A stretch of 64,000 bases of DNA from Magnolia sinica (lineage: Eukaryota > Streptophyta > Magnoliopsida > Magnoliales > Magnoliaceae), in contig NC_080583.1 in the NCBI RefSeq assembly GCF_029962835.1, forward strand, positions 52,927,658 through 52,991,657. Direction: 5' to 3'. The translations under genes were made by a program, and so were the position numbers. Of the stretch, positions 1-12,276 are shown in pieces; position 1 is the stretch's first letter, and each line of letters starts with the position of its first letter. Below the pieces are notes generated by a model. That model was given only the letters and a program-made list of their open reading frames with translations. It made no database searches and was not told the origin of the DNA.

Positions 1-2336
1 CTCCGTTGGCCCGAAACAGCCGCCCTTTGGATATATCCTAAGTATACCATGTCCCTGGGGCCATTGACATCAGTTTTGGGCTTATATAAGGGCCTTCACC
101 CACCCCTCTCTCATTCCATACGAATTCCCTAAACCCTAGGAGAGAGAAGAGAGAAAAGAGAAGGAAAGAGTGAGGTGAAGTGAGAGAAAGTGAGAGAGAG
201 TTGTTAGGATTCATTCCCACCGCTCCACGTGCCAAATCATCCTACCTGTATCGCTATACCGGCGATTTTGACTATGTTCTTGGGTAAAAAATCTTAACCC
301 TAATCTATTTTAGGTAGCCAAATAGATAAATCGGTGAAATAGCTAACATATTTCATGGTATAGGTTGTCGTTGTGTCGTAGATAAAGGCATAGTGTTCGA
401 ACTGAATTCGATACGAGTTTACCAAAAGAAGGTGCGGATTATAAATATTTAGGTTATAGTTTTTAAGGCTTTCAATGTCAATTAATGATTTATGACTGAC
501 TTGATTGCTATCACATATGCTTAGATGCGATGTTTTCTGCGTATTACATATATATATGAACTATGTTGACATTAATGCGTTCCATGTGTTTGTTGAAATG
601 TTTGTATGAATATGGAATTATGATTTGTACTTGCCATGATTTTGGTTTGAGAATACATGATTGTCGTACGTGTGGCAACTCCTCTGTGAAAGGATTTGCT
701 ATAATATACGTTATAACCAATTTATTACATGTATGTGATATGTATGGTCTAAGTGTTTGATAAAATACCTGAATGAGAAAATGCTTGTTGAAATGTATTT
801 AACGAGGGCGTTGAGATAGGGTTCTCAATTACCTTATCTATAGTTACAGTTTTCTTCATATAAACTATATCGCTATTACGTGTTTTTTGGTTGAAATGCC
901 TTTGTATGATAACATGTACACTATGTGTTTGTTAAAATGCTCAAATAAGGGTTATATTTGGATTGGTTGTCACATGCTGTCTTTGACTATCACATGTGAA
1001 TACTATTGCTTTGGAGTGTGATTGGGGCTACGATGTATTCCAGGCAATCGGTAATGGTTTACGATCGGTGGCCGAACTGTTTTAGCCACGATGGATACGT
1101 TTAATGAATCCGAGTTGTACGATGATTATCGACAGTGGTTAGGCCACAAGGAGTGCGTATGCACTCCATATCGATGAATTCAACGCACGCTCGTACCAGT
1201 TGAGCTTGTCAAGTAACCCGATTGACCTAATGTATGTTCATCATGTATGGACGCTACTGTTTGAATCTAAGGTACCACTTACCAGCATAAAGCCTGTTTA
1301 ACCTTGGTACCACGATCTGCTAAGACTCATGAGTCAGGCATGGTGGTATGGGATACCATGGTCGAGCTATCAGCCTACACTAGGGTGACGAGCCTCCCCG
1401 TAGTGTCAAGTGAGCAAACCAAACTCGTGAGCCGAATACAGTGGTATAAGACACTGTATTCGAGCTATCGGCTTACGATCATGTGACAAGCCTCTCGTAG
1501 TGACCTCGAGTATACATTAGGACTATGTTAAGGTGACGAGCCTTTCCGTAGTGACTTCGAGTATAAACTAGGCCTGCGCTGAGGTGATGAGCCTCTTCAT
1601 AACGACCTGAAACTGTCATCGTATGCGACTAACTAGGATTGACGACCCTAGATGGATCATTATTTCGGTCAATGATATAAAGGGAGGTACCTTAGCTTCC
1701 CAAACCTCTTGTATGAATAGGTCTAATTAAGAACTTGGCTAATCATGCACATGCACCGCATTGCATGTGCCTTTGGTGTTAGAGTTGAGCATAGCGGGAG
1801 TGTTGCATGAGCGACCGTGAGATGATGTCGCAGAGGGAGTGCAAGCGAGGGCATATATCATTAATACATACCATCCTTGCATTAACCAGAGTACTTAGAA
1901 ATACTTGTTGTATTGCTTTATCATTACTGCTTGACTGGATTGATAACATGTTAACCTTTATCTTATAGCTCCACTGAGTTGATCACTCACTCCCACTCTA
2001 GGAGGGTTTTTAAAAACACTAACCAGACTCTTATAGTTTTAGGTGATGTCGAGGCTTACGAGGCAGAGCCTGACTTCTACGACGACGAGAAGTTCTCCTG
2101 CCTGCAACTCTCTGGCGAGTCTATGTAGACCTGGAGTTACACCATCGGGGCTACAGGGATATGGATTAGATGACATTACACTATCATTTTGTAAATTTTA
2201 GAATTATACATGTAATTACTTAACCTGGTGACATTCATTCTTTGAGGACTTACAACCACTTATATGCTCTATATATTTATCACAGTCTTCCGATTGCATA
2301 ATTAAACTGTTTTTAACAAAGTGGACCCCACATGTT
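1..2336 (+). repeat. 5' LTR of the Tekay-type element, incomplete at both ends
   Basis: Base 1 aligns with 9806 in the 3' LTR and similarity continues to about 2310. In the first 120 bases roughly one in ten positions differs by eye, mostly transitions, so the insertion is old. After about 2336 the expected LTR tail (3' LTR 12125-12276) is absent and unrelated sequence begins. Confidence 0.88.
84..90 (+). promoter_or_regulatory. TATA box of the 5' LTR
   Basis: TATATAA followed by a CT-rich leader ('ccacccctctctcattcc'). The same arrangement is conserved in the 3' LTR at 9888-9894, which supports it as the LTR promoter and places the R region just downstream. Confidence 0.6.
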
Positions 2337-2833
2337 TTTAACACCCTTGGGGGGATAGCATTGCCCCTAGGGCGAGCCATTGCCCACGTGTCCAGTGGAA
2401 GGCAATGGCATCACCCCAACGGCGAGGCCTCGCGGTCCATGGATGGCGGACCGGTCAGGCAGATTGGCGTACATGCTAGTGGGGCCCACGGAATCATGTG
2501 GGACCCCTTATATCCAACCCATTTACTTCATTTCCTTCTCCTACACCCCTCAAATCTTTTCAATCTCCCAAAAATCCCATTTTTCTCTCTCAAATCCTTC
2601 CTCCATTCTCATATTTTCTTCATTTTCTTCATTCCATACACACCTCCCACTATTCCTTTCAAACCCACCTCTTATCTCCCTCATTTCCTCCCATTTGAGC
2701 ACACAAACCCTCATTTGTGTCTCAAAGATCTCAAGGCCCAACAATCCATCCTATCCCTCCATCTTGTTTCACTCAAATGGTTCTTTTCGAGCTCGTGGTA
2801 ACGATTTTCTCCCTTTCCACAATCCTTTTCCTC
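2337..2833 (+). other. Non-LTR leader with promoter-like sequence upstream of the extra ORF
   Basis: This stretch has no match in the 3' LTR. It has a GC-rich beginning (2350-2500), a 'cttatatcc' TATA-like word near 2507-2515, then a long pyrimidine-rich tract (2530-2770) typical of plant 5' leaders, ending at the ATG of the extra ORF. No tRNA primer-binding site is visible where one should be. Promoter function is inferred from composition only. Confidence 0.4.
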
Positions 2834-4105
2834 ATGGGGAAGAAGAGGGCTTTCACGGATGAAGCCGGGCCTAGCCGCTCTACCCGTTCAAGGAGGCAGA
2901 AAGGCTTTGAAGCAAGTTCAAGCATCAATCGAGAGATCAGGACGAAGCGGGATCTCGATCCCCAGCTTCCTCTCGAGAGAGCTCTACTAGCGGATATGGC
3001 ATATGGAAGATTTCAAGGTCGTAAGGTCCTTTTTGAAGCACACGTGGACGAGAAAATATTTGGACTTTATCAGGCGATAAATCTCCTGTTGGACGCCAGT
3101 TGGGGTCCTATATTTGAGGGTAAGTCTCGTGTGAATGAGAGTACTATCCGAGCCTTCTACGCCCATATACAAGACCCACTGCTGGAGCCCCTACAGTTCT
3201 CTATCCTTGTGGAAGGTGGGAAGCCATTGCCAATGTGGACCTGATAGCCCGGATCATGGAGATGCCTCGTGGAGAGGTTCATGCTAACGAGAAGAACCTC
3301 AGGAGTGCGCATGAAAAAGATTGTTGCGCGCGATTTCTTTGTGGTCGACTGGTCCACTAGAATCCTGGCAATTGCCTCCTGGCGTCCAAGATGACTCCTG
3401 ACTTCCGCCTGCTCCACCACATCTTCACACATAATGTGTATCTTAGGTAGAGCAATCACAGTGAATGCACGCATCTGATGGTAGATTTCCTATACCGAGT
3501 TGGGCAAGGAGACAAACTGTGCCTGCCTACGTATGTACTACTACAGATAGTTCAGACCGTGCGCCCTCCTAGGATAACCATTTCACTCCCATTCGGCCGA
3601 CTTATATGTAAGCTTGCTCGTAAATTCGGCTACAAACTTGGCTCAGAAAGGCTTGCGCCGATCCATTTCATCAACGACACTACTCTCAACAACATGAATA
3701 TTGGGCCACAACAACGTCAAGTCTGACTCGATGAGAGTGAGCATGAGACAGGAAGTGAAAAGGAAGATAGTGATGAAGAAGGTGGAGATGAGATAGAGGA
3801 AGAAAGTGAAGAAGAGGAAGAGCAGGAAGAGGAAGAAGAGGAGGCCCAAGACTCTGACAAGGGCTCTCCTCCTGCCACACATGAGCACCACCATGATCGG
3901 GCTGCTATAGAAGCCCGCTTGGCTCAGATTGAGAAGGGCTAAGTCGTCCTGCGACAGGAGGTCAGTGAGACTCGGGCCAAGCTTGAAGAGGGTCAGGCCT
4001 CCATGAAACAGGAATTCAAAAAGGTGTCTTGTACCTTGAAGGCTATCCTGTGTTGTCTGCAGGACAAGGGTGCTCCTCCTCCATCATCAGATTCTGACGG
4101 CTAGT
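2834..4105 (+). pseudogene. Extra ORF inside the Tekay element; 'putative plant transposon protein' (Transposase_32-like) relative, broken
   Basis: The reading frame opens with MGKKRAFTDEAGPSRS at 2834 and has a stop at 3242. Homologous coding continues in pieces to 'SDSDG' and a stop near 4103. N-terminal basic Ser/Arg region, then a globular part with GRKVLFEAHVDE, RAFYAHIQDP and ARIMEMPRGEVH, a second block at 3478-3726 (MVDFLYRVGQGDKLCLPTYV), a very acidic Glu-rich run (about 3740-3850), and a predicted coiled coil (about 3905-4050). This order (conserved core, acidic linker, C-terminal coiled coil) is what I recall for plant proteins annotated with the Transposase_32 domain, whose function is unknown. 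At least two in-frame stops and one or two frameshifts break it. It lies between the LTR and gag, where Tekay elements normally have only a short leader. Family assignment is by memory. Confidence 0.55.
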
Positions 4106-4403
4106 CTTATGCTGTAGTCTTCTTTAGGTTTTTCTTGCTTTCCTGTTTCCTGTGTTATTGCCTTGATAGGCTTAATAGTAGTGTAGGTTTGATGGTGCGT
4201 TTGGTGTTTAAAGCTTTGATTAGGTTAGCTCACATGCGTTTCCTGTAATGATTCATGTAAAGTTATATCTCATGTATTGTGACAAATTTTGTTAAATGAA
4301 ATGCATGCAACTCTTTTTATTATGGAATGTGTAAAATGCTTGACAAATTGAGTATTGCTATGCTGAATCTTCCACACATTGCACCCTATGTTGTATATAG
4401 GGG
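4106..4403 (+). other. Spacer between extra ORF and gag, resembling a plant 3' UTR
   Basis: T-rich sequence without an ORF, with 'ttttgttaaatgaaatgc' near 4288-4305 that resembles the end of a plant transcript. If read as a 3' UTR, the extra ORF would have been a complete transcription unit captured by the element. This is inference from composition. Confidence 0.35.
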
Positions 4404-5765
4404 ATGCCACCTAAGGCCACACGGAGTACGACACGTCTTACACTTAGCGACTCGATTGACGGGGCACCTCCCCTCAGCGATAGCCATACGGACCCCAGTT
4501 TGGGCCCGGATCGCTAGACTATGTCGGATTCTTAGCCGGCCACTGGCCCCACTAATGGGCCAACACCTTTTGCACCACCGGTTCCAGAGTAGAACCGTGC
4601 GTCTACTTCAACACCTCACATGCATCGGGCTTCTCCTCCTGATAGGATGGAGCAGATGATGCTCCTTATGCAGCAGCAACAACAAATTTGGACCACTATT
4701 GCTAGGGCCCTTGCCTAAAACATGAGTGTGGTTCCGCTTGCATCACCTATGCACCCTGCTGGGAATATGAGTGTCAGCGGCCTATTTGAGCGATTTTCAG
4801 CGCTTCTGCCCTCCTACATTTGTGGGTACTCACAGACCCGAGGAGGCCGATTATTGACTTGACCGCATTTCTAAGATGCTGAAGCCGCTGCACTGCACTG
4901 AGGTAGAGCAGGTCGAGTTGGTCACCTACATGTTCGAGAAGGAGGCCAGTCTCTGGTGGGATAGCGTCCTACGGACAGTGCCTACTACGTACGTATGGAC
5001 ATGGGAAGCCTTTGAGACTCATTTCCATGGGAAGTATTTTCCTCTCACCTACGCAATGAGAAGGAGGGAGAGTTCCTTCACCTCCGACAGGGAGGGATGA
5101 CTGTAGCAGAGTATGAGAACTGATTCATGGAGTTGGCCAGATATGCTCCCTTGATATTGGCAGACCAGCCGATGCGAATGCGGCGATTTTCTAAGGGTCT
5201 GCGACTCGAGATACGCTCGAAGATGTATTGCGCTAGCATACTCAACTATGCTGAGCTAGTGGACATGTCTCTGCGAGCTGAGCGGGATGGGGACAAGCTA
5301 TCCCGCACACGTGTACCTATAGTTCCTAGGCCTCGACCAGATTTGTCGAGCAGGTCGTTCCTCGTTAAGAGGCTGTGTGCAGATTCTCCTCCTCGGCTTA
5401 CGGCTCCACAGACACAGCCGAGGCGACCTGATATATGGTGCACCTACTGCAAGAAGTTGGGTCATGCTAACACCTACTGTTTTACCAGGATGAGAGACAA
5501 CGACTTTATGCCTCCTCAGAAGATCAACCGACAGATGTCACCAGCTATCTCAGCTCCACCTCTATGTTCTGTACTACTTGCACAGCCTTCCTACAGGCCA
5601 CCTATACCTCGATTTAGGCCGCCTCAGCAACCTATGACACCACAGCCGAACCATTCTCAACAGGCACGAGTACATACCCTTGTAGCTAAAGTGTCTGAGT
5701 TAGCAACTACAGTGCCTTTAGCCTTCGAGGTCACTGTCACATCAAAGGTACACCCGTATTTCTAT
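4404..5765 (+). pseudogene. Tekay-type gag, decayed
   Basis: Starts at ATG 4404 (MPPKATRSTTRLTLSDS). The frame is open except for TAG stops at CAG-like positions before the glutamine-rich segment near 4650-4690 (MMLLMQQQQQ). The capsid-like retrotransposon gag core follows (4870-5300) with EASLWWDSV, FHGKYFP and FSKGLRLEIRSKMY. A CCHC zinc knuckle (CTYCKKLGHANTYC, spacing CX2CX4HX4C) is at about 5440-5481. A frameshift lies near 4800, another near 5075-5090, and a TGA at about 5123 sits where Arg is expected. Gag would package the RNA into virus-like particles. This copy cannot encode it. Confidence 0.8.
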
Positions 5766-6290
5766 TAATGGACATTAGGTCCACTATTTCTATGATATCA
5801 TGTTTTATGGTCAAGCGCTTAGGGCTGAATACGACCACTATGGTTGGGGTGAGAGTTATCGCGGCAGCAGGAACTTTTCAGATGCTATTAAGTTGTGTGA
5901 GGGTTGCTTGATAGATTTAGGGAGCAGAACGATATGCATTGACCTGATTGTCACCACAATATACCATTACGACGTCATCCTCGGTATGGATTGGCTTACT
6001 GAAATGAGGGCCGAGATCGACTGTGAGACCCGACTGGTAACGGCACACGGACCCAAAAACACGACCTTCATTTCCCCGTTCAGGTCAGTTGCCCCTTCCG
6101 AATTCTTTGTTATTCTGCCCTATCGAAAGATCATAATGGTCCGACACTTGAAAACACACCTGTAGTTCAAGATTTTGTGGACGTGTTCAGGAAGATACCT
6201 GGATTACCTCCTCAGCGCGAGATCGATTTTACCATTGATCTAGTGCCTGGTGCGACACCTATATCACTACCGACTTATCGCATTCCTTAA
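5690..6290 (+). pseudogene. Tekay-type aspartic protease region, decayed
   Basis: Follows gag directly. A later conserved segment, YHYDVILGMDWLTEMRAEIDC (5965-6030, shown in two parts: YHYDVILGMDW and LTEMRAEIDC), is the classic flap/C-terminal region of Ty3 proteases. The catalytic motif, normally D-T/S-G, reads D-I-R in the frame that continues from gag (about 5765-5775), so the active site is lost. The linker to RT (6170-6290) keeps the 'DFVDVF..PGLPPQREIDFTIDLVPG'-type spacer only in broken form. The frame shifts at about 5750. Confidence 0.65.
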
Positions 6291-7500
6291 TGTGAGATGG
6301 AGGAACTGAGGAGACAGATCGATGATTTGTTGGAGGTGGGCTTCATACGACCGAGTTTATTTCCTTGGGGAGCGCCCGTGTTGTTCGTGAAGAAGAAGGA
6401 TGGATTTCTGCGATTGTGTATTGATTATCGCAGGCTGAACCAAGTAACGGTGAAGAACAAGTATCCTTTGCCCAGGATAGATGATATGTTCGATAAGTTG
6501 AAAGGGGCATAGTATTTTTCAAAGATTGATTTACAGTCAGGGTATCACTAATTACGCGTCAGGAATGAGGATGTGCAGAAGATAACATTTAGAACCAGTT
6601 TTGAGCACTACGAGTTCCTTGTGATGTCATTTGGACTAACGAATGCACCGACCGGGTTCATGGATCTAATGAACCGGGTGTTTCGGTCCTATTTGTACCG
6701 ATTCGTTATCATATTCATAGATGACATTCTGATATACTCTAAGAGTCGGGAGGATCACAAGGAACACCTACGAGCAGTCTTTGATACTCGCAGGAAGAAC
6801 CAGTTGTTTACCAAGTACAAGAAGTGCGACTTCTGGAAAGAAAAAGTCAAGTTCTTGGGACATGTGGTGTCCAAGGAAGGAATAGCAGTGGACCTCGCTA
6901 AGGTGACCACAGTTCAGGAGTGGGAGCAGCCCAGTTCGGTTACAGAAGTTAGGAGTTTTCTTGGCCTGGCAGGCTACTACTTTCAATTCATTAGAGACTT
7001 TTCCAAGATAGCCATACCGTTGTCACAACTGACTCGGAAGGATCTTAAGTTTGCCTGGAATGAGAAGGCAGAAACAACTATTCAAGAATTGAAGGACAAG
7101 CTGACATCCACCCCTGTGCTGGTATTGCCAGATCAAGGGGTCTAAGTATACGATATACACTGATGCGTCTCGTGTTGGTTTGGGTTGTGTACTTATGCAG
7201 AAGGACAAAGTGATTGCTTATGCCTTGCGGCAGTTGAGGAAGCACGAGGAAAACTACCCTACACAAGACGTAGAATTAGTGGCCGTCATCTTTGCATTAA
7301 AGCTCTGGAGACATTACCTCTACGGAGAGGAGTTCGAGCTCTTTTGCAACCACAAGAGTCTCAGATACATATTCACACAGAGAGACTTGAATATGAGGCA
7401 GCGGTAATGGATGGAAACTTTGAAAGACTTCAAGTTTGAGGTCTCCTACCATCCCAGCAAGGCCAACCTTGTGGCAGACGCGTTGAGCAGCAAGAAGATG
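6291..7500 (+). pseudogene. Tekay-type reverse transcriptase and RNase H, decayed
   Basis: RT is recognisable from [18 protein letters not shown] through [35 protein letters not shown] and the catalytic box VIIFIDDILIYS (FIDD, about 6712-6735), then FLGHVVSKEGI and EVRSFLGLAGYY. RNase H follows ([15 protein letters not shown] at about 7155, then [11 protein letters not shown], and LVADALS near 7480). TAG at about 6510, TAA at about 6550 and TAA at about 6288 interrupt it. The first two replace conserved Gln codons. A one-base shift near 7143 separates RT from RH. The enzyme would copy genomic RNA to cDNA; this copy cannot be translated whole. Confidence 0.85.
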
Positions 7501-7559
7501 ATAGCATTTGCGGCTCCGCTAATGATAGACAAGTGGAACATGATAGAGTTTGTGCGAGA

Positions 7560-9108
7560 CTTTAAGTAGAAGCTTACGGTAGAGGAACTGTTTGAGAGTG
7601 TCGCACATATTCGTGTTCGGCCACTTATCGAGGACCGAATTATTGTAGCTCAGAAAGACGATGAACTATTGACAAGGATGAGAGAGCAGGTAAGCGACAG
7701 TGAAGATTCCTAATGGAGAGCAGGTAAGCGACGATGGAGGTTTACGTTATCGTGGCCGCCTATGCATCCCAAATCTCCATGACTTGAGAAGGGAAGTTCT
7801 TGAAGCTACTCATAATTTGAAGATGGTGATGCACCCTGGTAGTATGAAGATGTACCGAGATATGAAGCGTTCATACTAGTGGGACAACATGAAGGCCTAC
7901 ATTGTAGACTATGTATCCCGTTGTCTCACGTGCCAGTAGGTCAAAGCCGAACATCGCCGACCTCTTGGTTTACTTCAGCCCATGCCCATAGCTGAATAGA
8001 AATGGAATTTCATCTCTATGGATTTCATTTCAGGGTTACCAAAGACGAGGAAGGGGCATGACTCCATTTGGGTGATTGTGGACCGACTGATAAAATTGGC
8101 TCACTTTCTCCCTATTAGAGCCTTAAACTCAGCAGACGATTTGGCCAGGCTTTACATTAAGAAGATAGTGCGTCTGTATGGAGTTCCTATGGAGATCGTG
8201 TTGGATCGAGACATGCGATTCACATCTATCTTCTGGACTCGTATCTAGGAAGCAATGGGTGTGAAACCGAAGTTCAGTACCGAGTTCTGCCCACAGACGG
8301 ATGGGCAGATAGAACAGGTGAATCAGGTGTTGGAAGATATGCTATGAGCTTGTGTGCTTAATTTCAAGGACAGTTGAGATGACTGTCTTTTTTATGCTGA
8401 GTTCGCTTATAACAAAAGCTTCTATGCGAGTATTGGCATGGCTCCCCTACAAAACGTTATATGGGCGCCCCTGTAGAGCGCCGCATTGCTGGGCAGAGGT
8501 TGGCGAGAAGAGTTTGATTGGCCCAGAGATAGTACATGCAACCTTAGAGAAGATCAGCATTATCAGGCGTCGACTTCTTGCAGCACAGAGCAGACAAGAG
8601 CTACACCGATACGAGACAGCGACCGCTAGAGTTCAAGGTTGGGGTCCATGTATTTCTAAAAGTTTTCCCCATGAAGGGAGTCCTTCGGTTTGGCAAGAAG
8701 GGGAAGCTCAGGCTATGATTCATTGGCCCATTCCAAATACTAGATTGAGTGGGTGTGGTTACGTACGGCCTTACGTTGCTCAAACCACTTGTAGGCATGC
8801 ACAACGTATTTCATATATTGATGCTGAAGAAATACGTTCCTGACCCTTCCCACATTATCAGATGAGAGCATGTACAGTTGAGTGAAGATGCTACTTATGT
8901 ATTGCGACTGACGCGGATTCTATATAGGAAGGAACATGTGTTACGCAGTAAAGTGATTCTACTTGTGAAGGTATTGTGGACACATCACACTGAGGAAGAG
9001 GCTACTTAGGAAACAGAAGCCGAGGTTCACAAGAACTACCCTCAGATTCTCGAGGAGTACGAAAAGGTACTAATTTCGATGACGAAATTTTTCTTTAAGG
9101 GGGGCAGA
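7560..9108 (+). pseudogene. Tekay-type integrase with C-terminal chromodomain, decayed
   Basis: The HHCC zinc-binding part is at 7740-7940 (ATHNLKMVMHPG, then RCLTCQ or its TAG variant). The catalytic core has [10 protein letters not shown] at 8018, VLDRDMRF at about 8200 and PQTDGQIEQVN at about 8292, which supply the D, D and E. TAG stops at about 7878, 7938, 7996 and 8248 and TGA at about 8346 and 8377 interrupt it. The C-terminus at about 8920-9060 (ILYRKEHVLRSKVI, VLWTHHTEEEAT) is the Tekay chromodomain, which in the family directs integration to heterochromatin. Frameshifts occur near 8430-8640. The reading ends just before the polypurine tract. Confidence 0.8.
9097..9104 (+). promoter_or_regulatory. 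Polypurine tract of the Tekay-type element
   Basis: AAGGGGGG lies five bases before the TG that opens the 3' LTR at 9110, the normal place for plus-strand DNA priming. Confidence 0.75.
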
Positions 9109-9109
9109 T

Positions 9110-12100
9110 TGTAATGTCTCGAAAAAATCCGTAGAAAGACCCGAGTATCACCTCAGACAGAAATCACTAAGGATCTAATCATGTAAAAATTAGATGAAAA
9201 TTAATTAAGTATTAAACTGAATTAATCAACGAATTAGCTCAAATCGCTTTCTATACAATCTGCAAGACCCAAAACCATTAAAATCGCTGACTCTACATTA
9301 CCCAAAAACCTAGGATCCATCTCAAAACCCAGTTACTCTCGGGAGCATCTTGAAACTCCGTATCGGACCTGGACCGCACGTCCAAAGTCTGATATAGCGA
9401 AACTATACAGTTATGACTGCCTTACTGGGCTTGATAACCATCTCGAAAATCAAGTCCAAATAGTATCCAGAAACGCACAACTTGAGCCTGGAGCGAAGTG
9501 TGTGAGAAATGTGAATATCTTTAAAAAACAAACTCAAACTTAAGTGAATTCGGCCGTTCGCTTGCAGGCCAAATTTAAGGATCAGACCGTCAGATTTTAA
9601 CCTAATTACACCCTTGGATCAGGGAAAATTTTTAACGCATGTTAGTGTACCTGTGGCCCTGATCGAGTGACGATAGCAGTTGAATTGAAACTGGTTATCC
9701 GTGGTCGATCCACTAATCCGATCGGACCGAAATCTTAACCTGACATAGATCTATTGTCAAGGAACTTTCTCCGAACCGTATGCAGAAAATGGGACTCCAA
9801 ATGAGCTCCGTTGGCCCGAAATAGCCGCCCTTTGGCTATATCTTAAGTATATCATGGCCTTGGGGCCATTGATATAAGTTCTAGGCCTATATAAGGGCCT
9901 TAACCCACCCCTCTCTCATTCCATACGAATTCCCTAAACCCTAGGAGAGAGAAGAGAGAAAAGAGAAGGAAAGAGTGAGCTGAAGTGAGAGAAAGTGAGA
10001 GAGAGTTATTGGGATTCATTCCCACCGCTTCACGTGCCGAATCATCCTACCTGTATCGCTATACCGGTGATTTTGACTCCATTCTCGGGTAAGAAATTCT
10101 AACCCTAATCTGTTTTAGGTAGCCAAATAGATAGATCGGTGAAATAGATAACCTATTTCATGCTATAGGTTGCCGTTGTGCCGTTGACAAAGGCATAATA
10201 TTCGAACTGAGTTCGATACGAGTTTAACGATATAAGGTGCGAACTATAAATGTTTATGTTATGATTTTCAAGGCTTCAATGTCAGTTAATGATTTATGAC
10301 TGACTTGATTGCTATCGCATATGCTTAGATGCGATGTTTTCCGCGTATTACATATATATATGAACTATGTTGAAATTAATGTGTTCCATGTGTTTGTTGA
10401 AATGTTTGTATGAATACGAAATTATGATTTACGCTTGCCATGATTATTGTTTGAGAATACATGATTGTCGTATGTGTGGCAACTCCCTTGTGAAAGGATT
10501 TGCTATAATATATGTTATAACCAATTAATTACATGTATGTGATGTGTAGTCTAAGTGTTTGATAAAATGCTTGAATAAGAAAATGTTTATTGAAATGTAT
10601 TTAACGAGGGCGTTGAGATAGGGTTCTCAATTACCTTCTATAGTTACAGTTTCCTTCATGTAACCTGTATCACTACTACGTGTTTTATGGTTGAAAGGCC
10701 TTTGTATGATAACATGTACACTATGTGTTTGTTAAAATGCTCAAATAAGGGTTATATTTGGATTGGTTATCACATGTTGTCTTTGACTATCACATGTGAA
10801 TGCTATTGCTTTGGAGTGTGATTGGGGCTATGATGTAGTCCAGGCAATCGGTAATGGTTTACGATCGGTGGCTGAACTGTTTTAGCCACGACGGATACAT
10901 TTGATGAATTCGAGTCGTACGGTGATTATCGGCAGTGGTTAGGCCACGAGGAGTGCGTATACGCTCCATGTCGATTACTTCAACGTACGCTTGTACCAGT
11001 CGAGCTTGTCAAGTAACCCGATTGACCTAACGTATATTCACCATGCATGGACGCTACTGTTTGAATCTAAGGTACCACTTACCAACATAAAGCCTGTTTA
11101 ACCTTGGTACCATGATCCGCTAAGACTCATGAGCCGGGCATGGTGGTATGGGAAACCGTGGTTGAACTGTCGGCCTTCGCTGGGGTGACGAGTCTCCTCC
11201 TTGTAGTGTCTAGTGAGCAAACCAAACTCGTGAGTCGAATACGGTGGTATGAAACACTGTATTCGAGCTGTCGGCCTACGATCAAGTGACGAGCCTCTCA
11301 TAGTGACCTCGAGAATACACTAAGACTACACTAAGGTGACGAGTCTTTCCGTAGTGACTTCGACTATAAAGTAGGCCTGCGCTGAGGTGACGAGCCTCTC
11401 CGTAGCGACCTAGAACTGCCATTGTATGCGACTAACTAGGATTGACGACTCTAGATGGATCATTGTTTGGGTCAATGATATAAAGGGAGGTACCTTAGCT
11501 TCCTAAACCTGCTATATGAATAGATCTAATTAAGAACTTGGTTAATCATACACATGCACCGCATTGCATGTGCCTTTGGCGTTGGAGTTGAGCACAGTAG
11601 GAGTGTTGCATGCGTGACCATGAGATGATGTCACAGAGGGAGTACTGGTGAGGGCATACATCATTAGTATATACCATCATTGCACTAACTAGAGTACATA
11701 GGAATGCTTGTTGTATTGCTTTATCATTACTGCTTGACTAGATTGATAATATATTAACCTTTGCCTTATAGCTCTACTGAGTTGATCACTTACTCCCACT
11801 CTGGGACGGTGTTTTAAAACTCCAACCAGAATCTATTATAGTTTCAGGTGATGTCGAGGCTTACGAGGCGGAGCCTAACTTCTATGACGACGAGGAGGTG
11901 TTTTCCTACCTGCAACTTTCTGGCAGGTCTATGTAGACCTGGAGTTGCACCACCGGGGCTACAAGGATAGGATTAGATGACATTACACTTTATCATTTTG
12001 TAAATTTTAGAATTATACATGTAACTACTTAACCTGGTGACATTCATACTTTGGGGACTTACAACCACTTATATGCTTTATATACTTATTAAAGTCTTCC

Positions 12101-12276
12101 ACTTGTGTAATTGAACTGTCTCTAAAGTATGATATGCTGATTTGGTACAATCCCACTCATGTTTAATGTACTAATACGGATAACATTTAATCATCATTAT
12201 CTATGTTGCATAAGTGATGCATTGGAACTCAGAAGTTGAGCTTCTACTCGACCCCCGATTTTCAGGGCATTATACA
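9110..12276 (+). repeat. 3' LTR of the Tekay-type element, complete (3167 bp)
   Basis: Begins TGTAATGTCTCG after the polypurine tract and ends CATTATACA. It contains a TATA box at 9888-9894. A second regulatory-looking zone is near 11770-11850 ('actgagttgatcacttactccc' then 'caggtgatg'), common at the U5 side of Tekay LTRs. The region 9806-12120 matches the 5' LTR. Confidence 0.88.
9888..9894 (+). promoter_or_regulatory. TATA box of the 3' LTR
   Basis: TATATAA, same position relative to the CT-rich leader as in the 5' LTR (84-90). Confidence 0.6.

Larger units (their letters stand above)
1..12276 (+). mobile_element. Ty3/gypsy chromovirus, Tekay/Del type, decayed
   Basis: Two long direct repeats (1-2310 and 9806-12120) flank a gag-PR-RT-RH-IN-chromodomain series on the plus strand. 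This is the standard Ty3 order, and LTRs of about 3 kb with a C-terminal chromodomain fit the Tekay/Del clade. The coding part carries many stops and several frameshifts, so it cannot make a polyprotein. The 5' LTR is truncated by the window start by about 700 bases. Its final ~150 bases and the primer-binding site are not recognisable, and the sequence changes abruptly at about 2336. The right end (TATACA at 12271-12276) abuts a copia LTR fragment, so the element inserted into that repeat. The target duplication cannot be checked because the left flank is outside the window. Confidence 0.9.

Noticed and set aside
2361-2862. Overlapping ORFs of 146 and 160 codons upstream of the extra ORF
   Set aside because: They run through a pyrimidine-rich leader and give Ser/Pro/Phe/Leu-rich text in two frames at once; the conserved protein starts at 2834.
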